This document shows positions 47,701 through 58,564 of a DNA stretch of 64,000 bases, one piece after another. Made by a program: the position numbers and the translations under genes. This stretch comes from Taiwanofungus camphoratus (lineage: Eukaryota > Basidiomycota > Agaricomycetes > Polyporales > Taiwanofungaceae). How positions within the stretch are numbered: position 1 is the stretch's first letter; each line of letters opens with the position of its first letter. The stretch spans positions 124,001 to 188,000 of the forward strand of contig CP021224.1 of assembly GCA_003999685.1 (NCBI GenBank), read 5' to 3'. The notes beneath the pieces are model-generated. The model was not told the origin of the DNA. It worked only from the letters and a program-made list of their open reading frames with translations, and made no database searches.

Positions 47701-47797
47701 AAACGACCATGGCCACGCGCCTGCTGGCCTGAGACGACAGAGCTCTTTTAAAGGGTGGCATGAGACATTTGTGCTTAACTTGATCTGGCGTGAGCAT
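44735..47797 (-). CDS. Glycine-rich domain-containing protein (GRDP/DUF1399-type) with Gly/Cys tail
   Basis: This matches the GRDP family (DUF1399-type), known from plants and abundant in basidiomycetes; molecular function is unclear. Exons can be followed from an N-terminal P-S-Y-T-S-S-D-A-P-P-P-G-Y segment. The first conserved block is P-M-D-V-L-M-V-W-H-A-Y-M-L-N-P, followed by W-Y-A-E-D-C. Further on are S-I-D-L-V-G-A-V-R-Q-like and F-F-V-P-T-L-D-I-D-L-V-W-H-S-H-Q-L, with Y-V-G-R-H-I-D. These two W-H-x-x-x-L/W-H-x-H-Q-L blocks are the family signature. A Cys pair motif (V-E-C-P-E-C ... V-C-E-Q-C-K-F) could bind zinc. A Y-M-H-C-G-C-P segment is followed by a C-terminal tail of about 65 residues, almost only Gly with spaced Cys, ending S-C-G-G-G at 44735. 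ATG at 47797 or 47710. Confidence 0.82.
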
Positions 47798-48359
47798 CTG
47801 CCCACAGGTGCGGACGCCGCAGCGCCTGGGTAACAGGCCAGACGGCGCCGAGACACAGATAACGACTTGACGAATGCAATAGCAGCGGTTGGCAGGAACT
47901 TAGCACAGGCCGTGCGACTTGAGGCTGACGCGCGAGAACGGCAACCATGCCGAACGTAAAATCACATGATCCGTTTCCTGTTGTTGCAGCAACCGATCAG
48001 AACGTCCCGATCACCCGCGACACGTTGTCATCGTTCTTCACCCACAGCGGCCGTCGAGCAATAATAATGCATTTTCACAGAACGTGCATCAATAATGATA
48101 TGTACCCCGAGTGCACCGCCCTGAGGACCCGCAAGCATAACTATTCCATCGACGTTCAACGATGGACATGGGACCCGCCCTCAGAACCAGATGCGTGTAT
48201 GTATATGGACATCACCGACGTCAAAAAAAGAGTGCCCGGCCGACGCGTCGAGTCGGAGTCGGTGGTGAGTACGAGAGCAAAATATAACATGAATTCAGTA
48301 TAAAGCTAGATACGTGTCGGATGTCGTCAGTAAGATGCAGCCCACGGAGCGCCGGGCGT
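47798..48359. other. Intergenic
   Basis: Between the GRDP-like start and the GH16 stop on the same strand. Open frame 47947-48303 (plus) has no recognisable domain and is not called. Confidence 0.45.
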
Positions 48360-49599
48360 CTATTGGTATACGGAGATGGAGTTGATCTCCCACTTCGCGT
48401 CTGCGGTCACAGCGTTGAATCAGACACACCGCAAACCCAGGAGCACATAACGGAACGTACTGGCAAAGTTGGTCGCATTCGCAACAGCTTGCGCGCAGGT
48501 GCCCGGGCAGCCCGAGGAGCTGTAGGCTGCGCCGGCCCAGTCACCACAGATAGTGGTGTCAAGCACGATCGAGTGGTCGTAAAAGTGCGACGAGATGTCG
48601 CAGCCCGTGTTCGGGAAGATCGCCGCGGGGGTGCCCCAGCCGGCGGGGTTGGGGTTGCCGCTCGTGATGTCGCTGGGGACCGAGCCGCGCGAGAAGAACC
48701 AGAACGTGATGCCGTCCGTGTTCCAGAGGTGCGCGAACACGCCCCCGCCGGCCTGGTTGAAGCCGTTCCCGAACGAGCGGTCGTCGCTCTGCTGGTACGC
48801 ACACCCCGAGTTGCTGTCCGCGGTGCTGGCGCACTGGATGCCCATAACGTGCGCCTCGGTCTGCGCGGTGTTGTTGAGCGTGCAGCCGGGCCCGGAGTGC
48901 AGCGTGATCTGGTTCTGGGTGTTGAGGTTCACACCCTCTGGGAGTCGGAATGAGCGACACGCGTTTGACGTAACATTCAGATCAGGGCTTACCGATGATA
49001 TCGATCTCGCCGGCTAGCGGCCACTGAGCATTAGCACCAACAGACCAGTATGCCGGCCAGACACTGCAGCCCCAAGGCATCGCCTGGAAATCAGCAATGA
49101 AGAGCCCGTTGTTGAAGGTCTGTGGTGAGCTGATACGGACACTGGAAACGAATGAGGATACAAAAGAGTGAGATAACATTGTTCCGCCCAAGGAAAGCGC
49201 ACGTACGACTTGCGCTGACCACCAACGGCGACACTTGACGTGGAGTCGACGGCCAAGGTGGTCACATTATTGCAGTCTACTGTAGCCAGACCAGCATTGG
49301 TCGCATCCTGCTGGCTCTGGTAGGCTACATTGCCGTGTGTCGGGTCACTGTCAGTGTAGAAATTCCAGTCTCTGTTACGGATGCCAACGTCAATGCAGTG
49401 CGCAAAAAATGCAAAAGTTCAGGTACAGGAAGTCCTCTCCCACATATTTGTTCACCAAATTGTAAGAAGCTTGGCGGCGCATGTAGGCGGGGCTGTGAGC
49501 GACTTCAGCATGTCGGCGTCGGAGAACCCCCTCCTGGTGGGGGCCAGCGAAGGCGGAAAGAGGGAGCGCGAGGAGAAGGGCAGCGAGAGCAGAGTGCAT
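48360..49599 (-). CDS. Glycoside hydrolase family 16 (beta-1,3(4)-glucanase-like), secreted
   Basis: A secreted beta-glucanase-type enzyme of the fungal GH16 laminarinase-like group, acting on beta-1,3/1,4- or 1,3/1,6-glucans, either of its own wall or of food material. The start at 49599 opens a signal peptide ([16 protein letters not shown]). The acidic catalytic motif G-E-I-D-I-I-E is rebuilt across an intron: E-I-D-I-I on one exon and the catalytic acid Glu on the next (before G-V-N). Other landmarks are [25 protein letters not shown] and [13 protein letters not shown]. The last small exon (to 48360) ends [10 protein letters not shown]. Length is about 340 aa, usual for the group. Cys pairs suggest disulphides. 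Confidence 0.93.
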
Positions 49600-51229
49600 C
49601 GTGATGGACAGCGAGGAAGTCTAGACGACGGACAAAAGGAGGGAAAAGCAAGGATAGACCTTATAACGAGGGACGAGGGTGGTGAAGAAAGAAGAGAGCC
49701 GAGCGGGGCGTGCACTGTTGATAAACCACAGCTTTGTGCAGCTCGTGGCAGTGGCTAGGCCGTCACATAGCCATTCGGTTCCCCCGCACCAATCGGTATC
49801 ACCGCTTGCATTGATCTTCTCACGATACGGCTTAGATATCGTCCTCAGAACTCAAGCTGGCGGTCATAACAGCACCCCGCTTTGTTTGCATAACAAGGCC
49901 CCTTGTCTTTGGGGGTACAAAAAACTTTGCGAGACTCGTGCACACGGCGTTGTCGCGGGCGTCGTCGCAGAGGGCGTGTCAACGCACGCTGTACTCGCGG
50001 CCGCTGCTGGACGACGGAACAGTGATAGACGACAGATCATGCATCACCCATCTCAATCCTCACTGTACGGCGCCGATATCGCCGTCCAACTCCCCAACGT
50101 GTATATTTCAAGACCAGGCATTTCTATCCTCTGAATCGATATTGTCGTCCCTAACAGGTAATGGACGCCTCGAGCCCGTCACCTCCGAATCCGGTTCTCT
50201 ATGCTCGGTTCATCCTGAATGAACGTTCTAAAGTGGTACCCCTGAACTCTGAACCCGGCGCTAGGCGTGTTATGCCCGCTTGTGAGCGGGGCGCCATTAT
50301 ATGATGACGGACGAGAGGCCAAACAAGCCATTGTGCTGCGATGCCGTGATCAAGGGCCCAAACGGCGCCAACCGCCGTATTCTTCACTCGCGCAACCGCA
50401 AGGCGTAGCGGTATGTAACTGTGCCCTGACGGACCTCAAGCCGCAAGACGATGATATATAACCTGCGTATTGTTTGACCTCACATGAACCGTCACCAATG
50501 CGCGAGCAGTTGGCGTTCATTTCCGTGCATCGTGTCTTGCCGTCCGGCGCAACGAGGGAAGGAATCAGACCTAGCATTGTCCTAAGTGGCAGATCGGTCT
50601 TTTTGCAATTTGGAACCATTCTGTATTGCAATTATTCGTCTTTATACGCATTGCGTTACCGTCTCCAGATTGCCAGTGATCTTGTGAACAGAGGTCAAGT
50701 CGAGACAATTGACGCGACGCGTCTGATTAGTCATGTGACACAACCTCGATCGCGCCTGGCACGATACTTGAGTCGCAATGCCCTGCAGTAAAGCATGCAG
50801 CATTGTGCGTACTTTCAGATTCAATACGAACAGTGACTTTGGGGATAGTCCTGAAAATTGTATGCTTCCATCAGGACATTTTCATGTGTCTCAACGAACA
50901 CACAAAATACTGCTGGAGCTCGTCTACGACCGGAGCATTCCTTGTGGTCCAGCCCAGACGCCCTCAATCCCTGTCAGACTTGTCTAAGTAGTAGCATCAT
51001 CATAATTGATTTCTGCTTCATGCTGCCCAAGGTTCCCTGGAAGATCTGATCAAATAATTTGACAGTGGGTTGCAATCCTCCCCCGAGCGTTCTTTCAGTG
51101 ATTCAAAGACCAACCAATAGCAACATGTCTACAAGAGTCAATAGGTCGAGGTGGTCAGCTCAAATTCCGTGAACGGGATATGTGGATTCGATAACAACAC
51201 ACCCGTACCACTGGTTGACAGCTGGCCAG
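49600..51229. other. Intergenic, 1.6 kb
   Basis: 5' flank of GH16 (a TTATAAGG at about 49657-49664 on the minus strand may be its TATA box) and 3' flank of PEX7. No supported gene; short overlapping frames only. Confidence 0.5.
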
Positions 51230-52499
51230 CTATACACGAAAAACATCCAATTTGCAATCCCAGCCGCAGCTGGCCAGTACGCCCTCGTCGTACAGCGACC
51301 AACCGCAGCCCACGACGAATTCCGTATGTGGGTCGTGAATATACAGTAGGTGCGTCCCAGCCGGAGTCGGGGTAGTCGACCACCTGCAAACACAGGTCAG
51401 AGTCCGCGAGGGCCGTGCCTCGACACAGCGAAACGCACACTCTGCACGTCATATCGTAGCTCGCGCTTGCGAGCACGTCGGGTCGGTGAGGGCACCACTG
51501 GAGCTTCCGTACCGCATACTCGTGCCCGACGAGTTGTGCCTCGCACAGCCCGCCGACCGCTTGAGCCTGGGAGGCCTCCGGGCCCAGCTTGATCATCCGA
51601 CAGTCCCATACCTTGACTGTCTTGTCTACTCCTGCGCTAGCGAGCGTGAACGGTCGGTACTTGTTCCAATCCAGAGTCAGTATTTCCGTCCCTGATGCAG
51701 GAACAGTGAGCGCGGCAGCGGACAGGGGGCTGGTGAAGTTGTTGGCATTGGGCCCTGAAGGAACGTAGGATGGTGAACGAATGTCGAAGATTCTCAGGGT
51801 ACCGTCGCTCGAGCAGGTAGCTAGGATATCAGGCTGGTGTGGAGAGAAAAGCGCTTGGTATACGCAGGACTGGTGGGCTAGTAGCGTCGTTATCGAGCGA
51901 GGTCTGTCCGGAGTCCACTGCCGCAGCTTCAGTGGTCGAATGCACGCAGGCTCCGGCGGACGTACCAGTTTCACTGTGCCGTCCCATGACGAGGATATGA
52001 AAATGTCTTTCTGTATATTTGACCAATCTACGGAGAACACCTCCCGGGTGTGCTCATGCCAGGCACGGATAGGCAGGTCCTAGCATGCTTGCTGCACCTT
52101 GAACTTTGCAGACAGAGGCGTGGCTTCTAAAGGCAGCTTACATTGAGCATGATATCCCACATCTTCAGCGAGCCGTCCCCAGAGGCGGTAACGAGCTGGT
52201 TCTCATGGACCTCCGACCAAGCTACATCATACAGCCCGTCCTGCGTATCATAGCTGCTTTCTTGAGCGATGAGATGCGTTCAGACCTCGGGCGACTCACA
52301 ATTTGTCCAGGGATAACCCTGGTACACCGCCCGGCCCTGGCCCGAGCGAAACAAGATGCAGACGACCATTGCCTACCAAACCGTAATTGGCAGCGGACGC
52401 GAGCGCAAGCCGGTTGTTATGAAACGGCGACCAAGCCAGAGAATAATGAGCGAATCCAGGCGTTTGCAAGACGGATGGAGGCGCCGGTGGCCCATTCAT
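51230..52499 (-). CDS. PEX7: Peroxin-7, WD40 receptor for PTS2 proteins
   Basis: A cytosolic WD40 beta-propeller that recognises PTS2 signals and delivers proteins to peroxisomes. I use the ATG at 52499 ([10 protein letters not shown]), just before the conserved [15 protein letters not shown] start of PEX7; an upstream ATG at 52541 is also in frame. Repeats are seen as [54 protein letters not shown] and a C-terminal [12 protein letters not shown]. The last exon must be read in the frame that ends C-K-L-D-V-F-R-V at 51230. It shares a very short divergent promoter with the SIRT4-like gene. Confidence 0.92.
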
Positions 52500-52572
52500 C
52501 GTGGTCGCTATACACACAAGCCTCGGCGTCAGCCTGATCAAGGGGACCCACCGTGCGGGCAGAGTGGATCAC
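52500..52572. promoter_or_regulatory. 73-bp divergent promoter, PEX7 / SIRT4-like
   Basis: The chosen ATGs of PEX7 (minus, 52499) and the sirtuin gene (plus, 52573) are only 73 bp apart. Both 5' UTRs and core promoters must fit here or overlap the other gene. No TATA box is visible. If PEX7 starts at 52541, the gap is just 31 bp. Confidence 0.55.
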
Positions 52573-54202
52573 ATGCGGGTCTCAGTCCCTACCATACCGA
52601 ACGCACTGCTTCGGTCGGCGGATTCAACACAGACAATATCGCCAGCCGCGGCGGTAGAACGCATCGCAGCTTTTCTAGCCCCCGGAAATGTGGGAGTGAT
52701 CACTGGCGCAGGCGTGAGCGTGGACTCTGGCATCAGAGCATACCGCGGGGCGAAGGGGAGGTACTTGAACCCAAATTACAAGTATGCCTGTTCTGAGACA
52801 TCCTGTATCCCGAGTCCTTTCTGATATGCCTGGGTTAGACCTATTTTCGTAGGTCTATCTCTAGCTATAGCAATCCACGTCTGACCGTTTTACAGTATCA
52901 TGAACTCATGGATGAGACCGCGAAGGGCGCCGCCTTCAGGTGCGAGGTTTTCAGTCTGCATTGTACGCGTGTCTGATATTTCATCAGACGTCGATACTGG
53001 TGAGCCCTCTCGAATATCACAGTCTGAGAACGTCTGACGCGTCCGGTCAGGCTACGTTCATACTTAGGATACCCGCCCGTGCGCGACGCCCTTCCCAATA
53101 CCACGCACTACGCCCTCGCGGCACTGCAGTACACATCCTTTGTAAACAGGCTCATTACACAGAACGTCGATGGACTGCATCACAAGGCCATTGCCCATGT
53201 CTGGGATCCTCCGCTAATGAAGGAACAAATACTAGAGCTTCATGGGAGGCTGCGAGTATGCTGTCACACCTTAGGGCTGGCATTTGGAGACTCACGCATC
53301 TACGCCGTCTGATTTTTAGGAAGTGCGCTGCGCGTATGGGCACGTAACAGACAGAGATACATTTCAGCAGCATCTGTCTGCTGCTAACCCACAATGGAAA
53401 GCTTTTGTAGACGAACTGGAAGCGACAGGGAGGCAACCACGGACTAATCCTGATGGAGACGTGTGTTACCAGGAGATAAATTGCATGACAGACCAGTGCT
53501 GACATATCTTGGCTCTAGGTGGTGTTAGAGGGAGTCTCATACGACGATTTCGTGGTGCCCGACTGTCCAGCATGTCTCATGGAAAACCGTCACAGCAACG
53601 TCGTAAGTAAATAGCCGAATAGCTCACATGTCGGAGTTCGGGATATTGATGTCCGAATTCTAAAGCAAAAGCCAGAAGTTATATTTTTCGGCGAATCAAT
53701 CAGTAAGGAGGTCAAAGACCGGTCGTACGTTGCGCTTCCCCGTTTTATTTTCGATGGAGTGTTCACGGGTGTTACAGATATCAGGATATTGAATGCTGCG
53801 ATAGGCTGTTCTTTGTTGGTACCACGTTGGCAACATTTTCTGCGTTCAGGTAATTTTGAGACAGTCACGACCTTGAACACACATTGAGCTTTGGTCAGGC
53901 TCCTCAAACATGCACTTGAATTGCACAAGCCAGTCCTACTTGTAAACCTAGGCCCAACTCGGGCGGATCCCATCCATGGCGTCGAGAAGATCGAGATTGC
54001 AAGTGGAGCAGTTATGAGAGAGGTTGTAAAAGCTATCCTGTAAGTTTCCATGCTGAGATGCCTGGAATTTGATTTACTCATAATTATGGCCAGCGGATCT
54101 GATCATGCTTCAGATCCCGTCGTACAAGGCATGTTAGAAAGTGGTATCGTAAGACCTCCTCCAGAGGAGGACGATGACGGGGCGCCAAGAGCAGTGGGAT
54201 AA
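52573..54202 (+). CDS. Sirtuin, class II (SIRT4-like) NAD-dependent deacylase
   Basis: An NAD-dependent lysine deacylase or ADP-ribosyltransferase. The exon chain starts M-R-V-S-V-P-T-I-P. It carries the NAD motif G-A-G-V-S-V-D-S-G-I-R-A-Y-R-G, then P-N-T-T-H-Y-A-L-A-A-L, I-T-Q-N-V-D-G-L-H and the catalytic H-G in L-E-L-H-G-R-L. Zinc-ligand Cys are seen as V-R-C and C-P-A-C. P-E-V-I-F-F-G-E-S and V-G-T-T-L-A-T-F-S-A-F follow. These features and the S-V-D-S-G-I / G-Y-P-P-V-R words fit the mitochondrial SIRT4 class. A short exon around 52968-52990 (rebuilding R-R-R-Y-W) and about seven introns are inferred. It converges on the next gene with 302 bp between stops. Confidence 0.9.
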
Positions 54203-54504
54203 AATATTGATTTGTCCTCCTATAATTTACATTATTAACCAACCTTAATAGATGCAATGTGATACAAGGCATGTACTTGAATGAGACATCATGACAAGAT
54301 GTAAACAACAGTGGCAAGAGAGAATAGACGTGTGCTACACTACAGTGTTTGAGATTAGTTCGGTAGGAGATGGCTTGACAGTAACAACAGAGCGTGCGAC
54401 AGCAATGTGAATATGTAGGAGTAGATGGAAAAATGGATGCGCCAGTAGATGCAGGAAGAAAGAAGAAAATGCACATATGAAAATAAACTTTCCGCATAGG
54501 AAAG
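54203..54504. other. Convergent intergenic region
   Basis: 302 bp between the stops of the sirtuin gene and C2HC gene A. AT-rich; nothing specific seen. Confidence 0.45.
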
Positions 54505-55442
54505 CTATCCGAACGGTGTTACTTCTTGGTCAGTAGCGGGGGACGATGAACGGATGATTGAGTTGACTTGAGGTTCGGCTTTCAATGCTACGGAATATAT
54601 GGCATCTTCATCGTCGTAATCCATATAGCCAGGATACACTGGCGCTTTCAGCTGGGACCATGTCCAACTCTGCCAGCTCTCGAGTGTCTGTGGGATTAAT
54701 TCGCGTGTGGACCGACGCCGAGAGCGCACAAGGTATTCTTCGAATGCTGCATCGGGTTGGCGAATGGAGACATAGGTTCCGGTTGGAGAATCATCGAGGT
54801 GCAACGAGGGCGATTCCTCCTTCACAGGGCCCTCGCTGGACCGGTCGTCGTCATTGTCCGGCGTCAACGGCGGCGTTAGTGAATCAGTCACCCGCCTCTT
54901 TGACGACGTATAGATCTTGACTTCGGTCGGGTACGATGACTGGCATTGCTTCCTGAGAATCAACTGGTACAAAACACGATGGAATTATCTGTGTCACCTG
55001 GTCACTATTCTCCTTAAGCTCCTTGACGAGAACATCAGATCGCCGGAGACAGCGCTCCCTGTGCTTTTGCCAATGGAATGGGTCGTACGAGCTCTTCGTA
55101 GAAAGCTTGATTTTGCCACCACAGCGTTGACACTGGACCATTTGCGGGTTTTGCACAATCGCCATTGGGTCATCTCTGAGTTTCCTTTCTCTAAGTCTCT
55201 CAGCAGGCGTTGCCCGAGAGAGGCCAGACCTGGCAATATCAATTTAGTTGGACTGAGGATGACAAGCCTTGGACTTACCCCACAGACCTAGGTGAGTTCG
55301 ACAGAGACGCTTTCTGAGACTTCTTTCTAGAGGTACGCGGAGTGCGCTGCGGATCATGATCAATTACCATGGGTTCATTTGTCAGGCTCGCATCCCCAGC
55401 CGGCGTGGCGAAGGACACGACTTCGGATCTGAAAACGCGCAT
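54505..55442 (-). CDS. C2HC-motif protein A, function unknown
   Basis: I do not recognise this protein. The start is uncertain; an ATG at 55442 opens M-R-V-F-R-S-E-V-V-S, though the CAG/ATCC just after could be a splice acceptor. Exon 2 carries A-E-R-L-R-E-R-K-L-R-D-D-P followed by C-Q-R-C and, 19 residues later, H-R-E-R-C. That is C-x2-C-x19-H-x3-C, with Tyr at position 12 and Trp at position 17 of the spacer. The same spacing recurs twice in the neighbouring gene. After a short intron the C-terminal exon (54505 to about 54965) is acidic and Ser/Pro-rich, with D-D-E-D and many potential phosphosites. A basic segment (S-S-K-R-R-V) suggests nuclear location. A zinc-binding role is inferred only from the Cys/His pattern. 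Confidence 0.6.
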
Positions 55443-56241
55443 TCAACGGAGTTCAGACTAGTCTGCCTTCTGCGGGGGACTCAGAACTACTCAAAGGCCA
55501 GTAACTTACCCTGTCTTCCTGCTTAGACTAAATTACGGGAGGCCACAATTTCAGGACAATGACTGAGATGAGGGGAATTGTACACGAACCTGCATCTTTG
55601 ATTGAGTGCATTCATGTCCTTGTGTCATACATTGTCAATCAATGTCAAGCAATAAAATAAATCTAGCTAGAACCCACTTCCGACGGAATTTCGTGAGGCT
55701 GAGCGGCTTCTCCGCTTGTACTTGCGACTACTGGTCTGCGAACGACCATTCATGCAAGGGATAGTAATTAATTATCAGAACACACTCACTGATTGCCAAC
55801 CTCCATTTGTCACGTCGCGGTCAAGTTTAAGAAACGAAAGGTATGCAAGAAAGGTGATAGGAAATGTTGCACGCCACAGAGACGCAGAGCGGAAGGGGAG
55901 AAAGAGACGAGATAATTAGGGTGGCCGCGGCACTTACCGCACCGACGCGTTGGCGCGCAGGCGCGCGCGCCAGGGCAGGCTGGCCACAGTCTTTGTCTGG
56001 ACAACTCCTGATCCGGAACTACGGTTCGCGGAAGCAAAAGTCTATATCCAAAAGGCGCTTCAAAACATAAAGATATATATGCAATACCGATCTCGTAAGT
56101 ACAACCAAGCAGGACATTCGTGCAAGCAATGAGAGTGGGTTTGAGTTCAGAGCGATAAACGAGATCAGTAAGGAGTGGCAGGTAATGGATAGAGGAAGGC
56201 GTAGGGATAAACGATCAACAGGTGAGAACATGATTCATGGT
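55443..56241. other. Spacer between the two C2HC genes
   Basis: About 800 bp. No supported gene. GCGCAGGCGCGCGCGCC near 55957-55973 is a short GC-rich alternating run. The 5' end of gene A may extend into the left part. Confidence 0.4.
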
Positions 56242-57579
56242 TCATTCTCGACCAGAAGATAGGCCCTCGCGGAAGCCGCGCACAAACGAGCGAAAAGGAA
56301 GGACAAGCCAATCCAAAAACCCAGGTGCGTCTCCTTCCGGCGCCTCATACCGCTCGCTGCGCGGGCGCACGGAACGCTTCTCCCCGTCCTGGTCGTCCTC
56401 ACGCGGGCGCTTCTCTCCTACACGCGACGGAGAGGACTCTGAACCGATCACAGTAGCGTCAGTTGAAGTCGTGGAAGGAGGAGGCCTTGCAGATTTCGCC
56501 ACTTTGGTGGCGATGGCTGGGGAGACCGATGACACAGCGCTGGCACCGGAAGATGACACATGCTTTGAGGGAGACATATTCCTGGGTACGATTAGACAAA
56601 AGTCCGAGTAAAATACATTCAACAAAGCTGACCTGAAACATGTCGTCTTATGGTCTTCCCAATTAGTCAGATCATATTCCAGTTCGCCCTCTAATTGGAT
56701 CTCGACACCACACAGTGAACATTCAACACTGTGATCAGTAAACTTCTTGACCTGCGCATCATTCACAAGCTGTAGCTTCCTTTGGGCAGTCGCAATGCGT
56801 TTACTGGGCCTGGGAAGGGAGATCGAAATGCTGTCATCGTCGTCTTCTGCGCCTGCGTCCGACTTGAAGTCCGAAGGGTCGGGCCTGCGGATCCGAACAA
56901 GAGTGAGTCGACCCGTTCTTTTATGATAAGTAATCAAAGAGAACGTACTTCTCATAATGAGTATATTTTTTGCCACATTGTTTTCGATGAGTAATCCAAA
57001 GTGCCATTACGTATCTGCGCTTCGGATTCAGTCCCACCCACGCCTTGCAAGCAGTACAAAACACGCGATGGGGCTCGACCTCGCCAGAATGGGGATCGCT
57101 CTGTAGGAATTCCATGCGCTCGGCTTCCGACTTCCGCACCCGGGAACTGGCCTTCGAAGACTCTCCTATTGACTCTCCTATTGAAGAGCGATCATCAGCT
57201 GCAGCATCCGGTGTCTGAGGGCTACTGTGCTTCAATGTCAGTATATAGGTGATACTGTATAGTCTCAAATTTGTACCTAGATATTTGGGACTTCGGCTTC
57301 CTAGAACCAGTAATAGATGCAGGTTTGGCAGGAGAATATGGACCTTTCTCATCGCCGATATCCACAGCATTGGCTGCGATGGAAGACGCACGAGAGTGAC
57401 TGGCCTTCTTCACCTTACTGATAGGCTTTTTACCGGAAACTGGAGAGTCATGATTCTCGCGCTTAGCGCGTGTTGGAGATGGTCCCGGTAAGCTAGAGCA
57501 TCCATGTATTTAATGGAACAGATTTCATGATCAAATCCGAAGAAACAACGACTCACGGCACGTTAACCTTTTTCGGCAT
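56242..57579 (-). CDS. C2HC-motif protein B (two motifs), function unknown
   Basis: Four or more exons from an ATG at 57579 (M-P-K-K-V-N-V-P) to the stop at 56242. The N-terminus is basic and Ser-rich (K-K-P-I-S-K-V-K-K-A-S). The first motif (around 57000-57090) reads C-T-A-C, 19 residues, H-R-K-Q-C. The second (around 56640-56740) reads C-S-L-C, 19 residues, H-K-T-T-C. Both have Ile or Val at spacer position 4, Leu at 6, Tyr at 12 and Trp at 17, identical to gene A. The first motif is preceded by S-E-A-E-R-M-E-F-L-Q-S-D-P, which resembles the region before the motif in gene A, so the two genes are probably tandem paralogues. The C-terminus has a basic cluster (E-K-R-P-R-E-D-D) and an aromatic helix (F-L-D-W-L-V-L-P-F-R-S-F). 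Looks like a nuclear protein. Confidence 0.65.
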
Positions 57580-57877
57580 TGCTTTCTGCTTACCCGTCTA
57601 GTGAGGAGATATCAGTTAGCGTGCAGGGAGTGCTAAAAGATCAAATGCTATAGTCGTGATCAATAGATCTTACTGAGCGGTAGCCACACTCAAGATAACG
57701 GTGACGCAGCGGCAGATTGTTACAGGATATACTATAGCGATGGATACCGGATGAGCCCGGTGACACCGGACCTGGAAGGCGCATTCCTCCGCCCAGCTTC
57801 CATTGGTCACCTCGACAATAGCATGAATCTCATTGAAATACAGTGAGAGACGGACTTCAGGTAGACCAGTGCCTTCG
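57580..57877. other. Intergenic
   Basis: About 300 bp between gene B and the small unknown gene on the same strand. An 87-codon minus frame (57670-57933) overlaps the end of the small gene in another frame and I do not call it. Confidence 0.35.
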
Positions 57878-58332
57878 TTATCTGCCAAGCCTCGCACGGG
57901 CTTCCAGCAGCGACATGTTGAGAAATTCGCCATCTCCCCAGGCGAAGAGTAGTGACAAGCTGGGACACCAACTCACCCCCTTTGCAAGTCCACCATCAGA
58001 TTCTGAAATTAGTCCTCCATCCTTCGTTTCTTGATCGTCCGTTGCATCGTCGGGCGTGTCTCTGCGGGAAAGGATGAGAATCTAGTAGCTCTGCAAGACA
58101 GGAGCAATGCGAACTCAGCGTGGCTCGCGACACTGTCTCGTCTTTTCTGATGTCCTCTTGGTATTCAATAATCTCTTTCACCGGTCACAAAAGTAAAAAT
58201 GTGGCATCACCTTGCGCCGTCCACTGTATGTGACTTTGACCGATTTCGAACTTCAACTTCGATCAGTACAAGGTTTTGTCAGTAGTCGCGTACGAACCGT
58301 TCCGGGGAGGACATCCGGTCTTCTTCCATCAT
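57878..58332 (-). CDS. Small hypothetical protein, about 80-100 aa
   Basis: A tentative gene. It starts M-M-E-E-D-R-M-S-S-P-E-R at 58332. A GT..AG intron leads into T-Y-S-G-R-R-K-R and another leads into T-P-D-D-A-T-D-D-Q-E-T-K. The C-terminal exon ends N-M-S-L-L-E-A-R-A-R-L-G-R at 57878-57880. The basic N-half, acidic middle and short C-terminal helix suggest a small nuclear protein. Splice joins were chosen by frame and by natural-looking sequence; one internal segment could be intron or exon. It diverges from the EFM7-like gene with about 230 bp between starts. Confidence 0.35.
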
Positions 58333-58564
58333 ATCGTACAAAATGAACACTAAACAGCGAGGAAACACGATAGCGCTGAAGTCTGCCGTTGACCACGTGC
58401 CACGTGCACGCGGTAGCAACCATCACGTGATTTTATCATTGTTGTTGAAGCGCCAAAGGTTTCGATCTCGACTTGTCGACTGCTGTCGCAATTATTTACT
58501 TGGTCTGATCTATACACTCGAAGATATAAACTGCGTTATTCCTGGCATCGTATTTCTCGCACGT

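Noticed and set aside
48360-48490. GH16 ending with an aberrant C-terminus after N-A-T-N-F-A-S
   Set aside because: A GT..AG intron there joins N-F-A-N to [12 protein letters not shown], the normal GH16 ending.
48321-48953. 210-codon plus-strand open frame
   Set aside because: It is the antisense shadow of the GH16 coding sequence.
58343-58564. 74-residue N-terminal extension of the EFM7-like protein
   Set aside because: No family member has it, and the sequence just before the ATG at 58565 looks like 5' leader; M-T-D-S-E-D is the usual type of start.
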